From: Micromonospora polyrhachis
Lineage (GTDB): Bacteria > Actinomycetota > Actinomycetes > Mycobacteriales > Micromonosporaceae
Direction of reading: 5' to 3'
Assembly: GCF_014203835.1 (NCBI RefSeq)
Contig: NZ_JACHJW010000001.1
Coordinates: 4,104,501 to 4,168,500, forward strand
DNA length: 64,000 nt
Shown here piece after piece: positions 32,506 through 41,442 of the stretch. Position numbers and translations under genes: made by a program. The notes under the pieces were generated by a model. That model was not told the DNA's origin. It saw only the letters and a program-made list of their open reading frames with translations, and did no database searches. Each line of letters starts with the position of its first letter. Position 1 is the first letter of the stretch.

Positions 32506-34828
32506 GATCGGAAACGGTCCCGGCCGGCGCGCGGAGCATCGCCAACTCGTCCAGGGTGCGCCGGGTGTCCGGATGGGCGTCGCCGAGCACCCGACGCCGG
32601 TCGTCGGCGAGCCGGCCCAGTTCGTCTGCCGCCTCGGTGTCCCGCCCTTCGGACAGTAGGGCGTGGGCGAGGATCTCCCGGATGGTGAGGATCTCCGACC
32701 GGTGTCCCTGACCGGTGCGGGCGGCGACCTCAAGGATGTTGCGCAGCTCCTCCCGGGCCCGGAGGTCCTTGCCCCGGGCCAACAGCACCCGCGCCAGGCT
32801 CTGCCGGACCGCCAGCGTCTCCGGATGGTCCGGCTGACCGAACTCCTGCCGGGTACGGAGGATCGCCTGAAGCTGCTCCTCCGCCTCCTCGATGCGTCCC
32901 TGGGAGAGCAGCGTCTTGGACAGGCTGTGCCGGACGACGAGGGTGTCCGGATGGTCGACACCACGGGCCCGCTGCTCACCGGCGAGGATCACCCACAGCT
33001 CCTGCTCCGCCTCGACCCAGCGGCCCTGCTCCATGATGGACCGGGCGAGCTTGTGTCGACTGGCCAGCGTGTCGGTGTGCTCCGGCCCGAGCAGCCGTTC
33101 CCGGGCCGCGATCACCTTGCGGAGTTGCCGCTCGGCCGCCGGGAGCCGGCCCTGCTCCAGGTCGGCGCGGGCACGCTCGTGGCGCAGCGCGAGCATGGTG
33201 AACTCGTCGACGTCAAGCTCCCGCACGTTGTCCAGGCAACTGTCCAGGAATGCCGCAGCCTGCCGGGGCAGGCTCACCGCCAGCAGATAGCGAGCGGTCC
33301 GCCGAGCCACCGTCAGGGTCAGTGCGGTGGTCTCCGGTGCCCGGGGCCGGCTGTTGCCGGTGGCCAGATAGTCGATGATCGGTCCGCCGCACTGCGGGGC
33401 CAGTACGCCCCACCGGTGCCAGCATTCCGGCTCGTCCGGATCGAGGTCGGCGGCGGCGCCGGCCAGCAGATCCATGATGAGCAGGTGGTATTCCGGCTCG
33501 CGCTCGATCACCTCGGGGAAGTTCCGGGTGATGTGCCGGACCAGCGGGTGCAGGGTCAGTGCGTGGGCGAAGTCCGGCTCGTCGACGTCGTCGACCATGG
33601 CCCGGTCGATCAGGCCGAGGTCGGTGAGGGCGTCGAGCACCTGCGGTAACCGGTCGTCGTCGAGCTTGGGAAAGAGGGGAGACCGGGCGAGACGGTCGGG
33701 GGCCAGCAGCGCGGCGTACGGGATCGGGGCCTCTGCCAGGCAGGCGAGCAGGCAGAGCAACTGCCGGGCGTACGGCATGCCCCGCCCGGCGAGCAGGTCG
33801 AGGGAGAGTTCCCAGGCCTGTCGTACCAGCTCCTCCAGGCGCAACGGCTCGCCCAGGTCCGGGCCGACGGAGGGCACGAACGGGTTGGCGAACCGGCGAT
33901 CCAGCGCCACCCGGTATTCGTCGAAGGTGCGGATCGCCGTGCTGCCCCGGAGCGCCGGACCCCGGCTGGCCGACTTCAGGTAGGAACCCGCGCCCCGCAG
34001 GGCCAGCGGCAGCCCGCCCAGTCGGGCACCGAGGGCCCGGGCCTGCGCCAGGCTTCCGGCGCGGGGTGTGGCGAAGTCGAGCAGGACGCGGGCCGCGTCG
34101 TCGTCGGACAGGGTCCGGACCGGGTGCCGGACGATCCAGCGACCCCACGTCTCCTCGTTGCCCTCCCGGGTGGTGACGATCACCGATCCGTGCCGGTTGG
34201 TGGGGGCACGGAGCCACCCGTTGCCGTTGACCACCTGCCCGTCGACCGGGGCGAGTAGCGCCGGGTCGTCGGCGTTGTCGAAGACCAGGAGCCATGGTTG
34301 GTCGGACTGGTCGAGCAGGTCCCACACCATGTCCATCGGCGACCTGGCCTTGCCGGACCAGACCAGGTCCAGCTCGGCGGCGGAGGCACCCAGCCGCCCG
34401 GCTATCTCCCGCATCGCGGCGCTGATCTGGGCCGGTCCTACCGCCGGCACCCACCAGACCAGCAGGCCCGCGTCCCGGGCCTGTCGGGCGATCTCCAGTG
34501 CGACCTGGCTCTTGCCGCATCCACCCAGCCCGTGCAGCACGTGCACGGCCGGGGCGGTGACCGGGGTGCCGTCCAGCGGCGGCACGATCTCCCGCACCAG
34601 GTGTCGGCGTCCCCGTAGCGGACGGTCCAGTCGGCCGAACGGTGGGTCGACGGAGATCCGGCTCGCCCGTTCGGTGGCCGCCGGAGCGTTCGCGTAGAGG
34701 TTGAGCACGTCGCGGGCCGCTACCGAGACGTGCGACTGGTCGTACGCGTCGATCCGTTGCTCGAAAATGGGATTCCGATCGACGGGGGTCGGGTCTTCCA
34801 GTGGCGCTTCGGAGTCGCCCTCGGTCAC
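32480..34828 (-). CDS. NB-ARC/TPR STAND ATPase
   Basis: 782 residues from ATG 34828. After a short N-terminal region, an NB-ARC NTPase has Walker A GLGGCGKSQVA near 99, Walker B WLLVFDNADDP near 180, GSVIVTTREG (sensor 1) and GLPLALRGAGSYL. A winged-helix-like linker follows, and about residues 540-770 hold TPR repeats of the AERQLRKVIAARERLLGPEHTDTLASRHKLA type. Such proteins act as ligand-gated switches in regulation, programmed death or phage defence. No effector domain is obvious. The gene overlaps the upstream 141-residue gene by 4 bp (ATGA). The last few codons overlap a deletion junction with the truncated ATPase, so the C-terminus may be non-native. Confidence 0.9.
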   Translation of the reverse strand: MTEGDSEAPLEDPTPVDRNPIFEQRIDAYDQSHVSVAARDVLNLYANAPAATERASRISVDPPFGRLDRPLRGRRHLVREIVPPLDGTPVTAPAVHVLHGLGGCGKSQVALEIARQARDAGLLVWWVPAVGPAQISAAMREIAGRLGASAAELDLVWSGKARSPMDMVWDLLDQSDQPWLLVFDNADDPALLAPVDGQVVNGNGWLRAPTNRHGSVIVTTREGNEETWGRWIVRHPVRTLSDDDAARVLLDFATPRAGSLAQARALGARLGGLPLALRGAGSYLKSASRGPALRGSTAIRTFDEYRVALDRRFANPFVPSVGPDLGEPLRLEELVRQAWELSLDLLAGRGMPYARQLLCLLACLAEAPIPYAALLAPDRLARSPLFPKLDDDRLPQVLDALTDLGLIDRAMVDDVDEPDFAHALTLHPLVRHITRNFPEVIEREPEYHLLIMDLLAGAAADLDPDEPECWHRWGVLAPQCGGPIIDYLATGNSRPRAPETTALTLTVARRTARYLLAVSLPRQAAAFLDSCLDNVRELDVDEFTMLALRHERARADLEQGRLPAAERQLRKVIAARERLLGPEHTDTLASRHKLARSIMEQGRWVEAEQELWVILAGEQRARGVDHPDTLVVRHSLSKTLLSQGRIEEAEEQLQAILRTRQEFGQPDHPETLAVRQSLARVLLARGKDLRAREELRNILEVAARTGQGHRSEILTIREILAHALLSEGRDTEAADELGRLADDRRRVLGDAHPDTRRTLDELAMLRAPAGTVSDPARGDEDP

Positions 34829-35250
34829 CGGTGCTCCGCCGGTCCGAAGAAGTTGATCTGATCGCGCCCGGCGATGTTGGCCTTCGCCTGGTCCTGGAGG
34901 GTGATCTGCTGCCCGATCCGCGAGGCGCTCGCGACCGGCCCGGAGAAGTCGGACACGAACTGGCGTAGCTCGTCGAGCGCTTCCGGGTGCCGGCCGACCA
35001 GGCTACGGATCGCCCCGCGCCATTCGCTGCGTACGTCGTGGGCGATCTCGGCCTGCCGGTCGGCCGGGGCGGCCTGGAGTTGCCGGTGGGAATCGGCCAG
35101 GTCGTCCATGGTCCGAGTGGTGTCGGCGGTGTCACCCCGGCCGAAGATCTGCCCGATCCGTAGGCGGGCGTCCGCCCAGAGATCGGTCACCATCGCCGAT
35201 GTCAGGGTGGTGGCGGCGGTCGCGACGATGCTGTCGATGATCTCGTTCAC
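34825..35250 (-). CDS. small partner of the NB-ARC protein
   Basis: 141 residues from GTG/ATG 35250. A hydrophobic/helical start (IIDSIVATAATTLTSAMVTDLWADARLRIGQIFGRGD) is followed by a charged helical stretch. The end is KANIAGRDQINFFGPAEHR. The AGRDQINF motif resembles SVAARDVLNLYA near residue 37 of the NB-ARC protein. Short proteins of this design precede NB-ARC or similar ATPases in many actinomycetes as I recall them, but I know no assigned function. Overlap with the ATPase gene implies a fixed stoichiometry or a shared complex. Confidence 0.75.
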   Translation of the reverse strand: MNEIIDSIVATAATTLTSAMVTDLWADARLRIGQIFGRGDTADTTRTMDDLADSHRQLQAAPADRQAEIAHDVRSEWRGAIRSLVGRHPEALDELRQFVSDFSGPVASASRIGQQITLQDQAKANIAGRDQINFFGPAEHR

Positions 35251-35379
35251 GTGGTCTCACCGGATCCTCGGCGTCGATGTCGAAAGCAGGGGGTCGTCGC
35301 CCTGTGTCGACCGGTCCCCGCCGCTGGAAACCCTACCGTGTGAGATCCACCTGTCACGATGAGTCGATCAAGCGACTCT

Positions 35380-35418
35380 CCGCTGTCCGGCCGGCGGCTC
35401 CGGTCGGCCGGACAGCGG
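35380..35418 (-). terminator. 14-bp perfect hairpin after the DUF4349 gene
   Basis: CCGCTGTCCGGCCG and its complement flank an 11-nt loop. It lies 30 bp past the stop of the minus-strand DUF4349 gene. The remaining sequence to 35250 shows no gene. Confidence 0.7.
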
Positions 35419-35447
35419 GGTCGGATGACGGTTCGGGCCGGCGGCCG

Positions 35448-36416
35448 TCAGTCCTTGCTGGTCGGTGCGGCTGATGCCGGCGGGGTGAGCGGTGGCACGG
35501 TGACCGCCGCCCGCCGCCGGCGCTGCCCCCGACGGGCCAGCCAGATGATCCCGACGACCGGCACACCGAGTACGACGAGCCAGGGCAGCAGGGCACCCAG
35601 TACGGTCAGCAGGACCCCCGCCGAGGCCACGAGCGCCGCCCAACCGCCCTTGAGGCCGGCGAGGAAGCCGGTATCCGGCTCGTCGTCCTCCTGCTCCGCC
35701 TTCGGGCCGAGTAGCACCACGTCGATGGTGGAGAGCGCGGTCAGGTCGGCCAGCCGGCGCTTCTTGGCCTCCAACGCGGCCAGGTCGGCCTCCCGTTTGG
35801 CCAACTCACTTTCCAGCATCACCAGGTCACTGAGGCTCTTGGCCTGGCTGAGCAGCCGCCGTCCGCTCTCCACCCGGGCCCGCTGGGTGGCGAGTCGGGC
35901 ATCGAGGTCCAGGGTCTCCTCGGTGACGTCCTGGGTCTCGATGTTCCGGCGTTCCTGCCGGCCCAGCGTGGCCAGTTCGTCCACGACCGAGGCGAACTTC
36001 GCCGCCGGCACCCGCAGCACGAGCTTCGCCCGGGAGGAGGAGGTGTTGCTGGTGCGCTCGTCGCCGCCGACGAAGCCACCTGCCGTGGTGGCGATCGTGG
36101 CGGCCCGGGAGCCGGCCTCGTCGACGTTCTCGACGCGTACGGTGATCGAGCCGGTGTAGATGATCGTCCGCTGGTCGACCCGCAGGTCGGCCTTGTTGGC
36201 GGTGGTGTCCTGCTGGCCAGGTTTGTTCGCAGCGCCGGGCGCGACCTGTTGTCCGGGCCCGCCCTTCTGGTCGAGCCCAGCCGCAGCGGGGGCCGCCCCG
36301 CTGGACTCGGCGGAGTCCCGGCTCGGCTTGGCGCTACAACCAGTGGCCGACAGGACGGCAGCGAGCGCCAGCGCGCCCATGATTGCCGCCGGCCCTCGCC
36401 GGTCGATCCTGTTCAT
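35448..36416 (-). CDS. DUF4349 lipoprotein
   Basis: 322 residues from ATG 36416 with GGGAGG 5 nt upstream. A lipoprotein signal (ALAAVLSATGCSAK, lipobox Cys) is followed by an exported DUF4349 domain: IIYTGSITVRVENVDEAGSRAATIATTAGGFVGGDERTS, LVLRVPAAKFASVVDELATLG, a long coiled coil near 180-250 (ESELAKREADLAALEAKKRRLADL) and a C-terminal membrane helix with a basic tail (RRGQRRRRAA). The protein would be anchored at both ends of the extracytoplasmic region. The function of DUF4349 is not known. Confidence 0.88.
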   Translation of the reverse strand: MNRIDRRGPAAIMGALALAAVLSATGCSAKPSRDSAESSGAAPAAAGLDQKGGPGQQVAPGAANKPGQQDTTANKADLRVDQRTIIYTGSITVRVENVDEAGSRAATIATTAGGFVGGDERTSNTSSSRAKLVLRVPAAKFASVVDELATLGRQERRNIETQDVTEETLDLDARLATQRARVESGRRLLSQAKSLSDLVMLESELAKREADLAALEAKKRRLADLTALSTIDVVLLGPKAEQEDDEPDTGFLAGLKGGWAALVASAGVLLTVLGALLPWLVVLGVPVVGIIWLARRGQRRRRAAVTVPPLTPPASAAPTSKD

Positions 36417-36532
36417 GTCCCCTCCCGTACCGGGTGTCAATGGCGGAGTGTTCTGTCAGACGTGCCGCGACGCCGCGCGGGTTCCGGCAGACTGCGCGTG
36501 GGACATCACGATTCGGCATTCAGGGAGTCACG

Positions 36533-37162
36533 ATGCGATTGACCAAATACAGCCACTCCTGTGTACGGGTAGAGCACGACGGCGGCGTGCTGGTCATCGA
36601 CCCCGGGGCGTTCGCGGAGCCGGCTGCCCTGGACGGGGTGGACGCGGTGCTGATCACACATGAGCACTTCGACCACCTCGATGTGGACAAACTCGCCGAC
36701 CTGCTCGGCAAGCGACCGGCGGTGACGGTCCACACCCACCCGACGGTGGTGTCCAAACTGGAGGGATTGCGGGGGGTGGTCACCGCGGTCGAGCCGGGGG
36801 ACACCTTCACCGCCGCCGGCATCCCGGTCCGGGCCTACGGCGGACTGCACGCCGAGATCCACCCGGACCTGCCCCGAGTGCCCAACCTGGGGTTCGTCGT
36901 CAACGACTCCGTCTACCACCCGGGCGACTCGTTCGACGTGCCGGACGACGTGCAGATCGATACCCTCTTCGTACCCGTCTCCGCGCCGTGGCTCAAGCTC
37001 GCCGAGTCCATCGCCTTCGTCCGGGCGATCGCGCCGCGGCGGGCCTTCGCGCTGCACGACGCCTTGCTCAGCCACGCCGGTCATACCGTCACCGACGCCA
37101 ACATGAGTCAACTCTCCGGTTGCGAGTACGCCCGACTCGAACCCGGAGCGAGTCTCCGCTGA
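36533..37162 (+). CDS. metallo-beta-lactamase-fold hydrolase (UlaG/UPF0173-like)
   Basis: 210 residues less the stop, from ATG 36533 with AGGGAG upstream. The MBL signature is THEHFDHLD (HxHxDH, near residue 43), preceded by VLVIDPGAF; GLHAEIHP, VYHPGDSF and ALHDALLS supply further ligands. It belongs to the small L-ascorbate-lactonase-like/UPF0173 branch. The substrate is unknown. It is divergent from the DUF4349 gene, and the coiled-coil protein gene begins 17 bp downstream. Confidence 0.9.
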   Translation: MRLTKYSHSCVRVEHDGGVLVIDPGAFAEPAALDGVDAVLITHEHFDHLDVDKLADLLGKRPAVTVHTHPTVVSKLEGLRGVVTAVEPGDTFTAAGIPVRAYGGLHAEIHPDLPRVPNLGFVVNDSVYHPGDSFDVPDDVQIDTLFVPVSAPWLKLAESIAFVRAIAPRRAFALHDALLSHAGHTVTDANMSQLSGCEYARLEPGASLR

Positions 37163-37179
37163 GCAGGTCGGTGGGCGGG

Positions 37180-38232
37180 ATGGTGGAGGTGGATCGGGAA
37201 CTGGTCGACGCGCTCTATGCCCGGCATCCGGACGGGTTCGTGGCCGCCCGCGACGAGGCCGTGGCCGCCCGCCGGGCCGCCGGTGACCAGGCCGGGGCGC
37301 GGGAGATCGCCAAGCTGCGTAAGCCGACGGTGGCGGCCTGGCTGGTGAACCTGCTGGCGTTGCGCCGGCCCGAGTTGGTGACGGAGTTCGTCGAACTCTC
37401 CGTCGCGCTGCGGGCTGCCCAGCGTGACCTGCGGGGTGCCCGGCTGCGGGAGCTTTCCGCCCAGCGCCGGGACGCGGTGGTCGCGCTCGTCGCCGAGACC
37501 CGGGCCCTCGCCATCGAGGCGAGCGGCGGTACGCCGAGCGGGAAGCTGCCGCTGGCCGAGGTGGAGGCGACGCTCACCGCGGCGCTCGCCGACGCCGAGG
37601 TGGCCGAGCGGGTGCGTTCCGGCCGGCTGATCCGCGCGGCGAGCTACGCCGGGTTCGGCGAGGTGCCCAGACCGCAGCTGCGGCTATTGACCGGGGGAGC
37701 GGGGGAGGAGGAGCTAGCCGGTGCCGGTGCCGGTGTGGTCGAGGTCGAGACTGCCGCCCGACCGAGGACCACCCGCCCGGCTGGTGAGCGGGCGGGTCGA
37801 GATCGGGCGGTCGGTGAGCAGACGGTCAGGGACCGGGCGGGTCGAGAGCGGACTCAGGCGGCTGAGGACCGGGCGGAACGGGCCCGGGCGGGCCGGGAGC
37901 GGGCCGAGCGGGCCCGGCAGCGGCGGGCCCTGGGTAAGGAGTTGACCCGGGCCCAGCGGGAGCAGGAGCGGGCGGAGCAGGCCCTGGCCGAAGCGGTGAC
38001 GGTGGCACAGGAGGGCAGCAACCGGCTGACGGAGATCGAGGCGGCTCTGGCCGACCTGGAGCGGCAGCGGGCGGCGGCCGAGGCGGAGACCGGGCGACAC
38101 CGGTTGGCCCGGAAAGCGGCGGAGCGCGACGTCGTCGCGGCGCGGCGACGGACCGGCGAGATCGAAGCGGCCGTCGAGGCGCTGGACGCCGAGGAATCCG
38201 CGGAGGCCGAACCCAGGCGACGGGACACCTGA
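37180..38232 (+). CDS. coiled-coil protein of unknown function
   Basis: 350 residues from ATG 37180. Residues 1-170 form a helical, probably globular region (ELVDALYARHPDGFVAARDEAVAARRAAGD, LRKPTVAAWLVNLLALRRPELVTEFVELSVALRAAQRDL). The rest is Arg/Glu/Ala-rich coiled coil with near repeats (RERAERARQRR, LTEIEAALADLERQRAAAEAE). No membrane segment or signal is present. I do not recognise a characterised family; it looks conserved among actinomycetes. The start lies 17 bp after the MBL gene, so the two may be co-transcribed. Confidence 0.75.
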   Translation: MVEVDRELVDALYARHPDGFVAARDEAVAARRAAGDQAGAREIAKLRKPTVAAWLVNLLALRRPELVTEFVELSVALRAAQRDLRGARLRELSAQRRDAVVALVAETRALAIEASGGTPSGKLPLAEVEATLTAALADAEVAERVRSGRLIRAASYAGFGEVPRPQLRLLTGGAGEEELAGAGAGVVEVETAARPRTTRPAGERAGRDRAVGEQTVRDRAGRERTQAAEDRAERARAGRERAERARQRRALGKELTRAQREQERAEQALAEAVTVAQEGSNRLTEIEAALADLERQRAAAEAETGRHRLARKAAERDVVAARRRTGEIEAAVEALDAEESAEAEPRRRDT

Positions 38233-38330
38233 TCCTCACCACGTAACCAGTATCGGTAACCCGGAACGGTCCACGCAGGCGAGGCGACCGGCGGAAAATC
38301 CGGCGACAGGGCGCACCCGCTGGCGGTTCA

Positions 38331-39305
38331 ATGCCGGACGTGAACTTCCCGGACGGCTGGACCGCGCGACGGCCCACTCTTGATGACATTCCGGCCATCC
38401 TGGCGGTGGTGCACGCCAGTGACATCGCCTCGGTCGGACAACCCGATTTCAGCCCCGAGGACGTACGCGAGGCGCTGACCGCGCCGAACGTCGATCCGGC
38501 GGACGACTCCTGGCTGGCACTCGACCCGGACGGTGCCGTGGTGGGCTGGGCCTACCTGGAGAACCCGGCCCGGTCGCGCCGCGACTTCGTCGAGGTCTAC
38601 GTGCACCCGGAGAAGGGTGTTCCGGCTCAGGTGCCGCTGCTGGCCCGCCAGTTGGCCCGGGTCTCGGAGCGCGCTGCCGAGTTCGGCTATCCCGAGATGA
38701 CCGCGCGATCCGGCGCGATCCCGACCGAGGAACGCTGGATCGCCGCCCTGCGAGCCGCCGGATTCGCCTTCGTCAAGCGGTACGCCCGCATGCGCCGGTC
38801 CCTGGCCGGGGTGTCGACCGTACCGCCGTCACCACCGCAGGACGTGCTGATTCGGCCGGTCCGGCCGACTGATGATGCCGACCTGCGCGAGTTCCACCGC
38901 ATCCTCGACACCGCCTTTCGGGACACCCCGGACTACGTCCCGATCTCCTACGAGCAGTGGCGGGAGCAGATCGCCAACCTGCCCAGTGTCGCCTGGGACG
39001 AGTGGCTCGTGGCCACCGTACGGGACGAGCCGGTGGGCATTCTCCAGTCGGCGGACCAGGCACTGGACCAGAACGAGGGCTGGGTCAAGAACCTGGCGGT
39101 GCTGCGGGAGCACCGGCACCGGGGCGTCGGCCGAGCCCTGCTTGGGCAGGCGTTCGCTGCCTACGCTGCCAAGGGACGCGACTACGCCGGGCTTGGGGTG
39201 GACCTTAGTAACCCGACGGAGGCGGCCCGGTTGTACCGGTCGGTGGGGATGGCCCCGACCTACGAGGCGGACATGTTCGAGCGGACCGTCGTGGCGGCCC
39301 GCTGA
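38331..39305 (+). CDS. tandem-domain GNAT N-acetyltransferase
   Basis: 324 residues from ATG 38331 with two GNAT folds. The N-terminal copy (about 1-150) is degenerate in the acetyl-CoA loop. The C-terminal copy (about 165-324) has LIRPVRPTDDADLREFHRILD, then VKNLAVLREHRHRGVGRALLGQAFAAYAAKG, which contains the Q/RxxGxG/A acetyl-CoA motif, then GLGVDLSNPTEAARLYRSVGM. Tandem GNAT enzymes such as MshD (mycothiol synthase) have this plan, but the sequence lacks enough features for that call. Substrate unknown. Confidence 0.88.
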   Translation: MPDVNFPDGWTARRPTLDDIPAILAVVHASDIASVGQPDFSPEDVREALTAPNVDPADDSWLALDPDGAVVGWAYLENPARSRRDFVEVYVHPEKGVPAQVPLLARQLARVSERAAEFGYPEMTARSGAIPTEERWIAALRAAGFAFVKRYARMRRSLAGVSTVPPSPPQDVLIRPVRPTDDADLREFHRILDTAFRDTPDYVPISYEQWREQIANLPSVAWDEWLVATVRDEPVGILQSADQALDQNEGWVKNLAVLREHRHRGVGRALLGQAFAAYAAKGRDYAGLGVDLSNPTEAARLYRSVGMAPTYEADMFERTVVAAR

Positions 39306-39331
39306 CCCGTACTGCTGATCCTGCCGCCGGG

Positions 39332-39372
39332 GCTGCCCGGGCTGCCCGGTTTCCCGGCGCGGCCCGGGCAGC
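39332..39372. terminator. hairpin between converging genes
   Basis: GCTGCCCGGG (39332-39341) pairs with CCCGGGCAGC (39363-39372) across a GC-rich loop, between the GNAT and cyclotransferase genes. The rest of the 170-bp gap holds GGACCGGGCGGCTC-type short repeats and no gene. Confidence 0.55.
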
Positions 39373-39476
39373 TTGCTTTTCGGACCGGGCGGCTCTCGGT
39401 GCGGCCCGAGTGGCTGGCTGTTTGGCCAGCAGGCTTCCTGATCGGACCGGGCGGCTCGCGTGATCCGGGGTGGGCC

Positions 39477-39932
39477 CTACGCGGAGGCGGTCTTGGTGGG
39501 GCGGGAGCGCAGTTCGACCACGTAGTCGTCGGGCGCACCGGCCTTCTCCGCCGCGTTGGCGATCTCCGAGAGGTACCACGCGGTCGGCATGCCGCCCTCG
39601 TAGCCGGCGAAGACGTAGACCCAGGCGGTGACGTCGCCATCCAGGGTGCTCACCCGTAGGTGCAGCTTGCGGTAGGTGCCGGCGTCCACCCCCTCGATCT
39701 CGTCGAGTTGGGCGGCGTCCCAGGCGTGTACGTCGTAGAGCGCGACGAACACGCGGTCACCGGGGGACTCGACGATGGTGGTGACGGCACCTTCCCAGCC
39801 GAGGACCCCCTCACCAGCGAAGGTCAGCCGCCAGCCTTCGAGCCAGCCGGTGCCGACGAGCGGAGAATGCGGACAATATGCCCGCATTCGGGAGGGATCA
39901 AGGTTTGAGCCGTACGCGGCGTAATGACGCAC
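39477..39932 (-). CDS. gamma-glutamylcyclotransferase-fold protein
   Basis: 151 residues from ATG 39932. The opening MRHYAAYGSNLDPSRM carries the YGSNL substrate loop, and LDEIEGVDAGTYRKL holds the usual acidic catalytic position. The fold releases 5-oxoproline from gamma-glutamyl amines or amino acids. In actinobacteria these proteins could act on gamma-glutamyl peptides, but the substrate is uncertain. It is divergent from lpdA with about 105 bp between, an AT-richer stretch that should hold both promoters. Confidence 0.88.
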   Translation of the reverse strand: MRHYAAYGSNLDPSRMRAYCPHSPLVGTGWLEGWRLTFAGEGVLGWEGAVTTIVESPGDRVFVALYDVHAWDAAQLDEIEGVDAGTYRKLHLRVSTLDGDVTAWVYVFAGYEGGMPTAWYLSEIANAAEKAGAPDDYVVELRSRPTKTASA

Positions 39933-40038
39933 AGCGATGACGATAGCTTGGCAGGTGGGTAGTGGAGAATACGACGGTGCGTGTCGGATGAGTCGGAGAG
40001 AAGAAAGTCACTGTGAGCATTGACGAAGGGCGGACGCG

Positions 40039-41442
40039 GTGAGTCGGATCGTGATCATCGGCGGGGGGCCGGCCGGCTACGAAGCCGCGCTCGTCGCCGC
40101 CCAACTGGACGCCGAAGTCACCGTGGTCGAGGCCGATGGGGCGGGCGGTGCCTGCGTCCTTTCCGACTGTGTGCCGTCGAAGACCTTCATCGCCAGTTCA
40201 GAAGTGGTCACCGGTTACCGCGACACGGATGAGTTCGGGATCCTCTCCGACGGCCTGGAGGCGGTGACCGTCGACGCGGTGGCCGTACACCAGCGGGTCA
40301 AGCGGCTCGCGTTGGCCCAGTCGGCCGACATCCAGGCGAAACTGATCAAGGCCGGGGTGACCTTCGTACACGGGAGTGCGCGGCTCGGTGAGGACACGCT
40401 CGGTCACCTGCACCGGGTGATCGTGACCCCGGCCGGCGGTGACTCGGAGTACTCGATCGACGCCTCCACGGTGCTGATCGCGACCGGTGCGACCCCCCGG
40501 GTGCTGCCCACCGCCGTACCGGACGGGGAACGGATCCTGACCTGGCGGCAGGTGTACGACCTGCCGGAACTACCGGATCGGCTGATCGTGATCGGCTCCG
40601 GTGTCACCGGAGCCGAGTTCGCCAGCTCCTACCTCGCCATGGGAGTGGAGGTGACCCTGGTCTCCAGTCGGGACCGGGTCATGCCGCACGAGGACGCCGA
40701 CGCGGCGATGGCGATCGAGCAGGTGTTCCGCAACCGGGGCATGTCCATCCTCAACAACTCCCGCGCCGACGCCGTCCGCCGTACCGAGGACGGGGTCGAG
40801 GTGACCCTCTCCGACGGCCGGGTGGTGTACGGCTCACACGCCCTGATGGCGGTCGGTTCGGTGCCCAACACGGCCGGACTGGGGCTGGCCGAGTACGGCG
40901 TCGCCGTCGCCCCCGGCGGCTACGTGACCGTGGACCGGGTGTCGCGTACCAACGTGCCGGGCGTCTACGCCGCCGGTGACTGCACCGGGGTGCTGCCACT
41001 GGCCAGCGTCGCCGCCATGCAGGGCCGGATCGCCATGTGGCACGCCCTGGGCGAGGCGGTCTCACCGCTGCGGCTGCGTACGGTCGCCGCCAACGTCTTC
41101 ACCAACCCCGAACTCGCCACCGTCGGGGTCTCACAGGACGAGGTCGACTCCGGGCGCACCCCGGCCCGGCAGGTGATGCTGCCGCTGGCCGGTAACGCAC
41201 GGGCGAAGATGGACGACCTCTCCGACGGGTTCGTCAAACTCTTCTGCCGGCCCGCCAGCGGTCAGGTCATCGGTGGTGTGGTGGTGGCTCCGAAGGCCAG
41301 CGAACTGATTCTGCCGATCACCATGGCGGTCGAGAACCACCTGACCGTGAACCAGCTCGCGCACACCATCACGATCTATCCCTCGCTGTCCGGTTCGATC
41401 ACCGAGGCGGCGCGACAGCTGATGTTGCACGAGCTGGAGTGA
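40039..41442 (+). CDS. lpdA: NAD(P)H-quinone dehydrogenase, LpdA-type flavoprotein
   Basis: 467 residues from GTG 40039. It follows Mycobacterium tuberculosis LpdA (Rv3303c) along its length: IVIIGGGPAGYEAALVAAQ, VPSKTFIAS, VLIATGATPRVLPTA, LIVIGSGVTGAEF, VYAAGDCTGVLPLASVAAMQGRIAMWHALGEAVSPLRLRTVAANVF and IYPSLSGSITEAARQLM. The HPTxSE catalytic tail of lipoamide dehydrogenases is replaced by YPSLSGS, supporting quinone reductase activity rather than dihydrolipoamide oxidation. Unlike the mycobacterial protein as I remember it, both cysteines of the redox motif are present (Cys39 and Cys44 in GGACVLSDCVPSK). Its 3' end overlaps the converging DedA gene by 44 bp. Confidence 0.92.
   Translation: MSRIVIIGGGPAGYEAALVAAQLDAEVTVVEADGAGGACVLSDCVPSKTFIASSEVVTGYRDTDEFGILSDGLEAVTVDAVAVHQRVKRLALAQSADIQAKLIKAGVTFVHGSARLGEDTLGHLHRVIVTPAGGDSEYSIDASTVLIATGATPRVLPTAVPDGERILTWRQVYDLPELPDRLIVIGSGVTGAEFASSYLAMGVEVTLVSSRDRVMPHEDADAAMAIEQVFRNRGMSILNNSRADAVRRTEDGVEVTLSDGRVVYGSHALMAVGSVPNTAGLGLAEYGVAVAPGGYVTVDRVSRTNVPGVYAAGDCTGVLPLASVAAMQGRIAMWHALGEAVSPLRLRTVAANVFTNPELATVGVSQDEVDSGRTPARQVMLPLAGNARAKMDDLSDGFVKLFCRPASGQVIGGVVVAPKASELILPITMAVENHLTVNQLAHTITIYPSLSGSITEAARQLMLHELE

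Noticed and set aside
36988-37179. N-terminal extension of the coiled-coil protein to 36988
   Set aside because: It overlaps the MBL-fold gene in another frame and is low-complexity; ATG 37180 is a better start.
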